Shown in pieces: positions 53,019 through 63,800 of a DNA stretch of 64,000 nt (position 1 is its first letter; every line of letters begins with the position of its first letter). Below the pieces are notes generated by a model. It was not told the DNA's origin and searched no databases. It saw only the letters and a program-made list of their open reading frames with translations. Source of the DNA: Takakia lepidozioides (lineage: Eukaryota > Streptophyta > Takakiopsida > Takakiales > Takakiaceae); assembly GCA_030704615.1 (NCBI GenBank), contig CM060733.1, positions 44,268,001 to 44,332,000 on the forward strand, given 5' to 3'. A program made the translations under genes and the position numbers.

Positions 53019-54442
53019 TTGCTTGAGGGCAACGCTCATTCAGAGGATGTGCCACCTCCGGGAGAGCAGGATGACATGTATGGTATGGCGGAGTTGCCTA
53101 CCATGGTTGCTCAGACTCCATTGTGGGGCACGAGCAAGGATTTGCAGCGGGATGCTGATCGACGGGTGCAACAAGCCTGGGTGAAGGCTTTTGTACCGTC
53201 AGGAGAGGAGGAGAGTACGGGGATTGCACCAGGACCACCTCAGTTGTCTCCATTGGACACCACACCTATTGTGTGGCAGTATTCGGATGAAGGCATTTGT
53301 CTTGTGGACTTGTTTGGCAGGGAGGTTACAGCACCGGATTGGCTGCTGCTGTTACAGGCAGGTACCCTGAGTTGTTGTTGGTGTCTGAATTCGTGGATAT
53401 CAGCAGGCCTTGCCAGCAGACATTTCGTTGCTGGGGGCGCAGGATTTGGAGCGGGTTGGCTCCATTGATCTGGTAGTGGCAGGTTGGCCCTGCCAAGGGC
53501 ATTCATCAGCCAGGCATGGCAATGGATTGCGAGACTTGAGGTCGGGTCTGTTTGGGAGATGGTGCGGGTTTTGCGCCACTTGCAGCTTCATCAAGCTGTA
53601 TCTCCAGCATACATCTTGGAGAATGTGCCACTGATGGGCGATTCTCGGGCCAGGGTGATGGCCAGTGTGCATCAAGTCCGGTCTGGCTTGGGTCAGCAAT
53701 GTTGCTAGATGCAGCTACAGTGGGGTCACGGGCTCATCGTCCACGGCTATGGTGGACTAACTTGATGCCACCCGCACTGCTCAAGCGTGCATTTGATGGG
53801 GTGCACCGGCTAGCACATCTCACAGTGGATAACATTCTGGACACAGGGAGGCAGTCTCAGCGTGTGAGACACGATGACCGTTCGCCTTTGGCAGTGGTCA
53901 GCAAGGTGGGTCAACCACGAGCAGCATTACCTACACTGCTCAGCTTCCCAGGATCGCATGCTTTCCGGGATAGTGGACCTGGCCTCCTGTGGGATGCTCA
54001 GTTGGCCTAATGCTGACGAGCGTGAGTGGGCAATGGGTTTTACCACTGGTACCACGGCGGTGTCGTCTCTTTCTAAGGCATCATGTCGTCAAGTGTTGGG
54101 GCAAGCAATGGATCTCAATTGCTTGACCTGGATTATCAGCTTGGCTCTGGCTGAGCAATGTAGAGTGCGGAGTACACTTCCCTTGATGGTCTCTCTGCCT
54201 ACCGAGACGGTACAGGCAGTGAGTGGGGCGAGCATGTGAGGACCACGGGGTGCATGCATCCATGGCACACGTGGGAGGTGCTCGAGGTTCAGAGGGAGTT
54301 GGCAACCAAGGCGGTTGTGATGGATGAGGTTGGGGATTCTTCCCGGGTTGAGGAGGTCCTCAAGGATGAGATGATGGGGCAGGATGAGGCCTTGTCATTG
54401 ACTGAGCAGGCAGGGAGTACTGCTCAAGAGGTTGCAACATAG
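53019..54442 (+). pseudogene. C5-cytosine DNA methyltransferase domain of element B
   Basis: The same domain as at 22846-24467 in element A. Motif I begins GICLVDLFG (53299) but the glycine-rich loop is altered, and about 90 bp holding motif II (RYLYVERDE in A) is deleted around 53365. Motif IV is perfect: LVVAGWPCQGHSSARHGNG (about 53470-53530), with Cys in the catalytic place. Motif VI is YILENVPLMGDSRA (about 53610). The motif VIII-like region is VGSRAHRPRLWWTNL (about 53722), with the Arg that has become Trp in A. Motifs IX/X are MGFTTGTT and CRQVLGQAMDLNCLTW (about 54030-54130). Several frame changes and stops (for example TAG at 53706) break the frame. The final frame ends at a TAG at 54440, the codon equivalent to the TAA in A. 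Confidence 0.87.
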
Positions 54443-55411
54443 CAACCATTGGACGCGTCCTCTACCTCTAAGCCCACTGGACTTAAGGTTGCAGTTACGG
54501 AGGACAATTGGGAGCCTGACATTGGACCCATTGTCATCGGAGGAGAGAGACGACGTATACGGCGGTTCCTGAGGGCTTACATGAATTGCTTTGCCTTCAG
54601 TTTGAAGGACTTGGGAGCACTGAAGGGTCAAGAGATCCGTATTGAGTTGGCCACTGACACGCCAATCTTTCGGAGACCCTATAGATACAGTGACATGGAG
54701 AGGTCTTTGATTCAGATGAGGACTCAAGATCTCTGGGAGGCAGGTTTGGTGGAGCTCTCTGGTGGAGAGTAGGCTTCAGCCACAGTGATGCCAGCCAAGA
54801 AAGATGTCTATGGCAATTGGACGGAGAGACGTATGTGCGGAGATTACCGGCTTGTAAATCGTCAGACCAAGTCCGATAAGTATGCCATGCCAACACCAGA
54901 GGAGATCTTTGATGCCATTGGGCATGCTAAGGCCTTAGACTTTGGATTTACGATCCGGATATCACCAGTTGCCAATCAAGGAGGCGGACAAGCAGAAGAC
55001 AGCATTCTGGGGGATCAATGAGCACGACAATGATTGCCTATACCAATGGCGATTCTTACCATGTGGGCTTAAGAATGCTCCTATAGAGTTTCAGAGAGTC
55101 ATGGATAGGATTCTAGCAGGGGTGGACTTTGCTCGGTGCCACATAGATGACATCATCATCTTTAGTGTTACGATGGAGGAGCATGAGAGACACCTTCAGG
55201 TGGTATTGGAGCGCTTGAGAGCGCACGGATTGAAGTTGCATCAGGGAAGTGCAAGTTTTTCCACAACCAGATTGAGTATCTGGGTCACATGATATATCCT
55301 GGAGGATTGGGGGTACAACAGACTAAGGTAGAGGCCATTGCACAAATTCCACTCCCCACGGATGTGAGCCGAGTTTGAGCTTTCATGGGGTTGGCAAACT
55401 ATTATAGACGG
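54443..55411 (+). pseudogene. Reverse transcriptase of element B (RNase H deleted)
   Basis: In frame after the TAG: GLKVAVTEDNWEPD, FAFSLKDLGALKGQEIRIEL, RRMCGDYRLVNRQT, and after a shift near 54940 DLRSGYHQLPIKEAD, LKNAPIEFQR, and HIDD at about 55139, where element A has YVDD. Both catalytic Asp are kept but the preceding residues differ. A TAG interrupts SGGE*AS at about 54770. A TGA at SRV*AF (about 55376) is shared with A. At 55411 the sequence jumps from NYYRRF to the integrase Cys region, skipping what is about 1.03 kb in A (25440 to 26470). Confidence 0.85.
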
Positions 55412-56541
55412 TTTAGTGTGTGACAGGGTGCGTGCTTCATTCAACGCCCCTACACCATAGTTGCATCATTTACCAATCATGGGATTGGGCTACAGGTGGA
55501 GTCTTGACTTCGCAGGACCGTTGCCACTGACTATGCGCCACCACATATATGTGTTGGTGATGGTGGAGCACTTCTCCAAGTGGATTGAGTTGGTTCCATT
55601 GCTTGACAAGGCTAGTGAGGGGGTTGCGTATGCATTCTTGGATCTTGTGCTTAGCCGATTTGGTGCTCCAGCTGAGGTACTCACGGATCAAGGGAGAGAG
55701 TTCTTGGGGGAGTTTCAGGCTTTGTGTGATAAAGCCTTGATAGACCACCGCACCACCTCTCGGGATCATCCTGAGGCCGATGGCTTGGCAAAGAGAGTTG
55801 TTCAGACAGTGAAGAGGGGTTTGCGCAAGTATGGCTTGCAGAAGGGACACCTAGGAGATTGAGATTTTTCAGGTTTCTTGGTTAGCCATGGGCTACAGGT
55901 TCAGCAAACAAGCATCACTTGCCTCATTCTCACCATATTTCCTTCTCTTGGCCGAGAGCCGGATTTGCCTGCAGCCATTCGTAGGGACACTGCTCAAGTC
56001 CTTAACCTTGACAATCCGGACGTGTGGGTACGTGCATGTGATCAGCGTGCAGAATTATTCAAGAAAGTCATGCCCATGGCTTTTGATAACCTTGCCATTG
56101 CACAGCACCGTGATACGTTGAGGTATGCCACTATACGTGGTGGAGGATATCGTCTGGGTTTCAGAGGTTTAGCCCTGGTGACTATGTTTATTTGCAGCAG
56201 GCTCCTACGACTCTGGATGTTACGCAGGGTTGTTATTCTGAGGGTTCGAGAGGTGTTGCCCTCAGGGGTCCTGATCTTGGAGGGTCGGGGAGAATGACTT
56301 GGAAGGACCATGTGCGTAATTGTGCGCCCATGTCACCTTCCCAATGTCGATGGCAAAGTTGACCCAAACTTGGCAGTGGTACCTGCAGGTTTGAGGTGCA
56401 TGTTCTGTGGGTCTGCCAAAGGGGCAGCCACCATGCTGGTGTGTGATCGATGCTCAAGGGGGTTGGCATATGGGATGTTTGACACCACTTCTTGAGAAGG
56501 TTTCTGACGGAGATTGGTTGTGTCCACACTGCTTGGGATAG
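55412..56541 (+). pseudogene. Truncated integrase and PHD finger of element B
   Basis: Begins inside the zinc region (VCDRVRASFN); the His half and first Cys are lost in the deletion. The catalytic core is complete: SLDFAGPLPL, VLTDQGREF and DHPEADGLAKRVVQ. Frame breaks follow near 55862. The C-terminal part from 55888 (MGYRFSKQASLASFSPYF) leads to the PHD finger at 56398-56541: RCMFC, LVCDRCSRG, then after a one-base insertion in a G run near 56460 WHMGC and DWLCPHC. All eight zinc ligands are therefore present, but in two frames. The TAG is at 56539. Confidence 0.82.
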
Positions 56542-56798
56542 TGGCAGTGGACATGACTGGAGGCAAGTAACAAGACATGGGAGGCCAAGCTCATAGGAGT
56601 CAATACATGAGATCCCAAGCTCAAGTTTCCAGGTTGCAAGACGGCGACTAACGATGGGGCAACTCTTGCACCCGGCCTCTTGGCCTCTTGATCTATCGAG
56701 TTTGAGTGTAGTAGGGATAGTGGTGGAAGACTTAGTGAGGCTATGGTCACTATCACATCTTGTGGCTACCTGGACTTAGAGGGACCTAAGCACCAGCT

Positions 56799-56805
56799 AG
56801 GGGGG
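56799..56805 (+). other. Polypurine tract of element B
   Basis: AGGGGGG directly upstream of the inner a segment (CAATTGTATGGACTAG follows). It has the same sequence and position as in element A. Confidence 0.65.
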
Positions 56806-56808
56806 CAA

Positions 56809-56997
56809 TTGTATGGACTAGTGACTGCCATAGTGGGCAGCATAGTGGCAGCCTAGTGACTGACTAGTTGTAGCCTAGTGGTTGGACTAGTGGCTGGACT
56901 AGTGGTGGACTAGTGGTATACTAGTGTGTGGTGTGCACATGTGTTGTGTGGTTTTGGACAACGATGTAGTTGTGTAGCAATATGTATGCGCACGACA
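56809..56997 (+). repeat. Terminal segment a, inner copy (element B)
   Basis: 189 bp from TTGTATGGACTAGTGACTGC to GTATGCGCACGACA. It is rich in GGACTAGTGG-type words and is about 23 bp longer than the outer copy because of one extra internal repeat. It is joined to b through GACAGCTGTC. Confidence 0.88.
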
Positions 56998-56999
56998 GC

Positions 57000-57326
57000 T
57001 GTCAAGTTATTTTACCACTAGTATGAAATTAGCTAGGAAATAGCTAGCTTTTACATATTGACATTTGGGATTGGCCCAAGTGTCAATCCAGGGGTCAAGG
57101 CAGATTTAGGCCCTGGAGTGGTTATCTTCACGGCAAGCGCGGGAGGCTCATCTTTCTCGAGTTGAGCCTCACCGCGCCTAGCTATGGCGCCGTAGTGTGG
57201 ATTCCCCATGGCGTGGGGTGCACTTGGCTTGACTTGTATTTGAGTGATGAGGTTATATATGCATGAGTTTATGCTTCAGCTTTGTGAGCTCGCATGAGCT
57301 TGTGCTTGTATTCTTCTTCGTTATCA
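57000..57326 (+). repeat. Terminal segment b, 3' copy (element B)
   Basis: 327 bp, nearly identical to 47347-47673 (three substitutions noticed). It contains the same TATA-like box. Confidence 0.92.
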
Positions 57327-57492
57327 TTGTATGGACTAGTGACTGCCATAGTGGGCAGCATAGTGGCAGCCTAATGACTGACTAGTTGTAGCCTAGTGGT
57401 TGGACTAGTGGTATACTAGTGTGTGGTGTGCACATGTGTTGTGTGGTTTTGGACAGCGATGTAGTTGTGTAGCGATATGTATGCGCACGACA
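57327..57492 (+). repeat. Terminal segment a, outer copy (element B)
   Basis: 166 bp repeat of 56809-56997. It ends GCGCACGACA at the TCAT target-site duplication. Confidence 0.9.
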
Positions 57493-57594
57493 TCATAGAT
57501 ATGGCCCCGCGGGAGCCAAGTCTTTCGTCACTCGTTTTGTAAGTCATATGTACTCATCTAAGATTTCAAAATTCATCTTTCTCTTGCGTCTTTC

Positions 57595-57619
57595 TTTTTT
57601 TTTTTTTTTTTTTTTTTTT
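57595..57619 (+). repeat. Poly-T tract in an intron
   Basis: An uninterrupted run of about 25 T within the last intron of the interrupted Transposase_24-like gene, some 50 bp before its acceptor. Confidence 0.8.
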
Positions 57620-57968
57620 CTCTCACTCTGTTTGAGATACTCACTCATGGCAATCTGTATGTCATGTGTAGGTAAAACGCTTTGGGAGGAAGCCCTCGAA
57701 GATAGAGTGGGGGTACACCAAAGACCATGGTTGGGGTAGGCTCCTGGTTGCCATGACAACTGGTGAGTTGTCAACCAAGGAGGATGCGATGGACGATGGG
57801 GAATCACAGGTTGACACTACGGTAGTTGATCAGCAGGCCCCCACCTCGGGCTCCTCATCGGAGGAGTCGGACGGTGATTCCATTTCCGACTCCGGGGATA
57901 AGCAAGTTCATGCGGCGCGGCGGCCTGATACTAGTAGTAGTGAGTTGGAGACCGATGAGAGTGAGTGA

Positions 57969-58589
57969 TGAGAGGTTTTCCTTAGCATTCCTCACATATG
58001 TACAAAAACTTTTGTATATTCGTTGTCCATTTCCAATACCAACAACCCTTGGGTGCATTTGTGTGCCTGTCCTTTGAACTAGAAAGGCCTGTGAATTATG
58101 GCTATTTTCCATTGAGCAATAGGCCATGGCTCATGGAAATATGGCTTAGGAGGAGGAGATGGTGCGATTTGCAACCACTTTCTTTAAAGGGTTTTGTCTA
58201 GACTAGTCGATGGATAGAGCCCAAAATTGGGAAGAGCATCCGGAGCAAATGCCTGATCTCTAAGAGTCAGCCACATTTAAAGGGTTTATTACTAGATGAA
58301 TTTACTCATGTCAATTCAATTTGGAAATGGAGAGAAATGGATCTCAAAGCTCCAAGGAAAATTGCTAAATCACTGTGATCATGACTGTGCTCGACATTTC
58401 TTGATCGATTGAGACACACTTGCAGCTCTCGTCAGCAACCCGTCAACAGCCGTCATCCTATCATCGTCGCTATTTTCCGCCATAGCATCAGGGACAGAGG
58501 GTAGGAACATGGATAAGTACGTCTGTGACAACGTATCAACGTGCCTAGGTATGAACAGAAGTAGTGTAGATAAGTAGCGTCAAATTGTT
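57969..58589. other. No recognisable gene
   Basis: 3' flank of the interrupted gene. There are short frames only. Confidence 0.3.
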
Positions 58590-59960
58590 TTGGTTGAAAC
58601 CCTAATCCGTGATGGTAACGCTACCCACGGTGATCCAATCCACATGTGTGAATGTACCTTAAGTCAATATCGAAGTTTAATGCTCAGTATAAAAGATATG
58701 ACTCAATTAGTCAGATTAGTCATATTTGTGTATGGATTAAAACCCGCCATAAAAATAGAAGTAGAAAAACAAAAGCCTACCTCATTATACGAGGCCATCA
58801 GACTGGCTGATAGATTGGAAGGTTTTGAACAATATCCTACACGACTTCAAAGAAATTAACGGTACGAGAAATTATTCTCCTCCTTCAGAGCGTCTTGGGG
58901 GAGAAGCGGAATAATATGTAGCTGCACAGATGCTCACTCTTGCACTTGGCCGGATGCAATTCCACCCTTGTGGCAACATCAGCAAGCCCCCTTCAGCCTC
59001 CCCTGAGTTTGGTATTAGATCAGATATCAATTGGAAGCACATTAGGACAGTGTCTAAATCCAAGCTTCTCCTCCATATATAGACCTGGTTCACACTTTTA
59101 AGTTAATGCCTCTCCGGCCTCTCCGGCCTCTCCGGCCTTCTACTTTGCCGCGCTAGGCCTCCATGTTCTAGGGTTCTTCGGTCCTTAACGGGTCAGTCCT
59201 TGTCTCTCGGTCAGGCTCCTGACTCCTGACCTACACTGTTCATTACCTGCCTTCGTGTATTGTCGAGGGTCCATTGTCTCTTGTTTACTGCTCACTGGTA
59301 AGTATCTCCTACACCACCTCCGTGTGTTAAGGCCTCATGAGAGCCTCCGGGCTTGTAAGGGATTAATTTTTTCCCTTCAATAACTCATTAATAAAATTCT
59401 CAGGGCCACTCTCCCTGCCAGTTATATATATATATATATATATAAAGGAATAACTTTAAAAGAAACGGAGAATCCCCCCAATAAGACGGCTTTGGTAATT
59501 GAGAAAACCACACCCAAGGAAGAGTTCAAGGGGAAAAACCACTATTGGCTCACACAAGAATGGGAAAAGAGGTCCCAAGTGTTTCGCTTGTGGCAAATAT
59601 GGCATTTGAGTTATGACTGCCTAAACCCAACACGCGAGAGGAAATTTAATAATGTAGAGCAAGAGAAGAAAGATGGGTATGAGGAACTTCTCTAGAACTA
59701 CAAAATAACATTACAATGTCATGCCATAGTGAGGCATGACATTGTGTTAGGAACGCAACGGCTTCATTATCATGAAGTATCCATTAACTGTAAGGATCAT
59801 AGTATAACAATATGGGAGGTGGCGAAATAACAAAGTCATGTATTAAAAACATTGCCTAGTGCAGATAAACATGGTATGCTGCTTTCAGCCATGCAATTGA
59901 AGTGGGATGATCTGGCTGAACAGGCTCATGAAAGATGAGGGATCATGACGGATCATGGGT
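58590..59960 (+). mobile_element. Retrotransposon remnant D (gag and protease fragments)
   Basis: A gag fragment at 58590-58860 reads MTQLVRLVIFVYGLKPAIKI and SLYEAIRLADRLEGFE, the end of a retrotransposon gag domain. About 580 bp of unrelated sequence follow. Then 59452-59700 encodes a Lys-rich stretch and a zinc knuckle: KCFACGKYG in one frame and HLSYDC in the next, split by a one-base deletion near 59610. Downstream, at 59730-59830, broken frames resemble the end of a retropepsin (HDIVLGTQ, LHYHEVSIN). No RT is present. The intervening 580 bp may be a nested insertion, but no flanking duplication was identified. Confidence 0.55.
59423..59444 (+). repeat. (TA)n microsatellite
   Basis: About eleven TA dinucleotides, at the border between the intervening sequence and the second part of remnant D. 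Confidence 0.85.
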
Positions 59961-60689
59961 TGTATGAACATCATGTATCATGAAGCAATGAGAGAAGTAG
60001 ACAACAGTACATTTGTACACATGGTCTTTGTGTAGTCATTGCATGGCGGGAACACTGTAAGTTCTGAGCAAGGTTCAGAAGTTCAGACAGATCTCAGAGT
60101 ACTGAATATGTAGAAAAAGCTCAGAAATGACTGCGTTGAGGGTGCCGACAGATCGATTTCGAACATGATCGAAATCAACTACCAAGGTGTAATGAACGCA
60201 GCAAGGGCGAACTGTGAATCGTCACTGTGGGCAGAGATTGGTAGAATACAGAGTCGTGAGGACTGCCTGCCGTGAAATCTAGGGAACCGTTGATCAGATT
60301 AACAACGTTGAACATGGTGTAGCTCAGTGAGGGATGGCAAAGGGCACATGCTTGGAAGCATGGCCTACACGGGATTGTATCTCGCGCAATCATGCACAAA
60401 TGAACAGGGAGTCACTTAGGGGATGAAGCATGTGTTAAAGTGAAAGTCGGGTGTGGTCGCCCCCGTCATTTTCTCTTCCGCTCCAGTGCCATGATGGGGT
60501 TGCATTGGACTGACGGGGTGAGTGACACAGTTTAGTTCTCGTGGTGGGAAGAGTAGAGCCCCCCAATTTTACCTTATAAGACCAACGTTGAGAACTCTGG
60601 GGATTCTCAATTCATCACTAGTCCAAAACACTAGGGTAAGTTGGCCCATGACTGAACAGGCGTCTATGACCAATCCTCTAGGACTCAAC
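59961..60689. other. No recognisable gene
   Basis: No coding pattern on either strand. The last 120 bases before the PPR gene (60690-60813) repeat the 3' flank of the other PPR locus at 11548. Confidence 0.35.
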
Positions 60690-60813
60690 AGTACAGAAAT
60701 GCACTCAACAGTACATCATGGTCAATACTCTCAGGAAATGGTGGATGGTCTGACTAGCTACACAGATCAACAAATGAAGTAAGACACTCGCATCTTTCCA
60801 GGAAAACATCCTT

Positions 60814-63800
60814 TTACCAGTAATCCCCACAAGAACAAATCCCATCTTCAAAGTGGTGAAAGCGGTTAGCGTCCCGTACAACAATTGCTCGGCCAACAAT
60901 CTTTGAGATGAATTTGGTGGAGGTGTGGCAGTCACCACACACTCGAAGATTCTTGATGAGACGGAGAGGCGTCCTAGGGGTCGTGCTGATCAGCCCAAAA
61001 CCAATGGCCAGCTTCTCACTGTGGTGGCAAAGAGAAAATTCCTTTTCCTCCTCCCCCACATCATGCAGTACAAAGCGCGTGTCAGGCACATACCCCGCCT
61101 CCTTCATCTGCCCAGACAATCTTCTGAGCTCAGCATGGATTTCCTTAATTCTGGGATGCAACTTGTCATCTACAACGAAGGTGTGCACCCTGTTGCCAAC
61201 CTCAATGCAGCAGCGACCTGGCTCCTTTCTAACCCCTCTGACCTTCATCATTCTTCTCACCTTTGCAGTATCGTCCCACCTGCCAGCTGCAGCATAGATG
61301 TTTGATAGCAACACATAAGTAGCGGCATCCTGTTCATCCCACTTGAGGATAAATGTTGCCACACGTTCAGCCATCTCCACATTGCCATGGATTCTGCAGG
61401 CACCAAGCAAGGCCTTCCACACCACAACATCTCGATTAATTGGCATTTTATTAATCAGGTCCACTGCCTCATCCAGTTGTCCCGCACGTCCAAGAAGGTC
61501 CACCATGCAGCCAAAGTGCTTTACTGTCGGAGTGACACCATGATCTTGACTCAGGGAATTGAAGTAGCGTCTTCCTTCATTCAGTAGGCCACTGTGGCTG
61601 CATGCAGAGAGAACACATATAAAGGTGATACTGTCCGGCTTCAAGCCATTCTTTTGCATTCCTTCAAATAGCTGCAGGACCTCCCTATGACAACCATGCT
61701 GTGCATATCCTGCGAGCATCGCGTTCCACGACACCACATCTCGTTCAGCCATATTGTCGAACACTCCCTTTGCATCCTCGATGCTCCCACATTTGGCATA
61801 CATGTCCACCAGGGCAGTGTTCAGAATGACATCGGGTACAATTCCAGCTTTGATCATGTCGCCATGCACCTCTTTGCCCTTTTCCAGGGCTGCCAGGCTT
61901 GCACAAGCATTGCAAACGCACACAAATGTGACGTGGTTACACTTCACCCCTTCCCCCATCATTTGCTCATAGGTCTCCAAAGCCTCCATCCCGCACCCCT
62001 GCTGTGCATATCCTGCAAGCATGGCGTTCCATGACACCAAATCTCGTTCAGCCATATTGTTGAACACTCCTTTCGCATCCTCAATGCTCCCACATTTTGC
62101 ATACATGTTCACCAGGGCAGTGTTCAGAATGACATCGGGTACAATTCCAGATTTGACGATGTCACCATGGACCTCTTTGCCCTTTTCCAGGGCGGCCAGG
62201 CTTGCACACGCATTGCAAATGCAAACAAATGTTATGTGGTTGGGCTTCACCCCTTCACACATCATTTGCTCGTAGGTCTCCAAAGCCTCCATCCCGTGCC
62301 CTTGCTGTGCATATCCTGCAATCATCACACTCCACGACGCCACATCTCGTTCAGCCATACTGTCGAACACTCCCTTCGCATCCTCAATGCACCCACATTT
62401 CGCATACATGTCCACCAGGGCAGTGTTCAGAATGACATTGGGTACAATTCCAGATTTGACGAGGTCACCATGGACCACTTTGCCCTTTTCCAGGGCTGCC
62501 AGGCTTGCACACGCATTGCAAACACACACAAACGTTATGTGGTTGGGCTTCACCCCTTCCCCCATCATTTGATCATAGGTCTCCAAAGCCTCCATACCAC
62601 ATCCCTGCTGTGCAAACCCTGCAAGCATCGCGTTCCATGACGCCACATCTCGTTCAGCCATACTGTCGAACACTCCCTTTGCATCCTCAATGCACCCACA
62701 TTTCGCATACATGTCCACCAGGGCAGTGTTCAGAATGACATCGGGTACAATTCCAGATTTGAAGAGGTCACCATGGACCACTTTGCCCTTTTCCAGGGCT
62801 GCCAGGCTCGCACACGCATTGCAAACGCACACAAACGTTATGTGGTTGGGCTTCACCCCTTCCCCCATCATTTGATCATAGGTCTCCAAAGCCTCCATAC
62901 CACATCCCTGCTGTGCAAACCCTGCAAGCATTGCGTTCCATGACACCACATCTCGTTCAGCTATAGTGTTGAAAACTCCCTTCGCATCCTTAATGCACCC
63001 ACATTTGGCATACATGTCCACCAGGGCAGTGTTCAGAACGACATCTGGTACAATTCCAGCTTTGACGATGTCACCATGGACCTCTTTCCCCTTTTCCAGA
63101 GCTCCCAGGCTTGCACACGCATTGCAAACACAAACAAATGTGATGTGGTTGGGCTTCACCCCTTCGCGCAGCATTTGCTCATAGGTCTCCAAAGCATTCC
63201 CACCACACCCATGCTTGGTAAATCCTGCCAACATTATATTCCACGTGATCAAAGATCGTTGAGGCATTCTGTTGAACACTTGGTGAGCGTCCATGATGCT
63301 CCCGCACTTAACATACATGTTGACAAGGGTGTTGAGTAGAAAAACATCTGGCGGGAATCCACTTTGGATAATATGAGTGTGCACCTGCTTTCCAGCTTCC
63401 AGACCCTTCATCTTGATGCACTTACGCAAGAGACAGACATACGTATCTGAATCTGCTGAAGTGCCTCCTTGGTTTAAAGTCTGTAGAGCCTCTGTCAGTC
63501 TGCCTGCCTCACAAAGCATCTTCACATCCCCAGAAGTGCCAGAAGAGGCATTGTGGACTCCCTCTCTTGATCCTCTTTCAGAAGCTGTGGTCATGGTTGA
63601 GGTGCCTGATTTTATCAACTGTGCCGCTGAAGCTGCTGCCTTTAGTTGACCATCTACCCATGCAGGTTTCTTGTAGCTATCGATCCACAGGGAAGCATAG
63701 GTAATCTTGTGCTTGAAATCTGGCCCTCTTGGATGAACCTGCACCCACACTCTATCCCTGCTCCTTCAGCTGTCCATGCCTCTGCAAAAATCATGCATTC

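Larger units (their letters stand above)
47347..57492 (+). mobile_element. Ty3/gypsy-like retrotransposon B with DNA methyltransferase and PHD finger
   Basis: A 10.1-kb relative of element A in the same orientation, flanked by an exact TCAT duplication (47343-47346 and 57493-57496). Ends are TGTCAAGTTA at the 5' side and GCGCACGACA at the 3' side (TG...CA). Terminal layout: b (47347-47673), internal, a (56809-56997), b (57000-57326), a (57327-57492). The two b copies are both 327 bp and differ at about three positions, so insertion was recent. It encodes gag with intact zinc knuckles, protease, methyltransferase, RT, part of integrase and PHD finger. About 1.0 kb covering RNase H and the integrase N-terminus is deleted at 55411, so this copy could move only with help from another copy. 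Confidence 0.92.
46971..57968 (+). pseudogene. Transposase_24-like gene interrupted by element B
   Basis: Three exons can be joined once element B and one TCAT copy are ignored. They are 46971-47116; 47236-47346 continuing at 57497-57538; and 57672-57968, with GT/AG borders (TCG/GTATGT, CGTAG/GAG, TTTT/GTAAGT, TGTAG/GTA). Exon 1 has GKNLKDKRYRAREAIQEAMK and QGVTPQRPHG. Exon 2 begins ESWEALIAEEEDAAKKERFA, and the tail across the insertion ends YGPAGAKSFVTRF. The last exon encodes FGRKPSKIEWGYTKDHGWGR and an acidic Ser/Asp/Glu-rich C-terminus ending TDESE. 'W..L', 'K..R' and 'GAKSF' spacing resembles plant Ptta/En/Spm Transposase_24 proteins; a host gene cannot be excluded. Upstream exons were not found. 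The reading frame is intact on both sides, so the insertion is the main visible lesion. Confidence 0.6.

Noticed and set aside
58861-59440. Solo LTR or nested insertion within remnant D
   Set aside because: The block interrupts gag-like coding sequence, but no matching terminal repeats or target-site duplication could be identified, so it is left unclassified.
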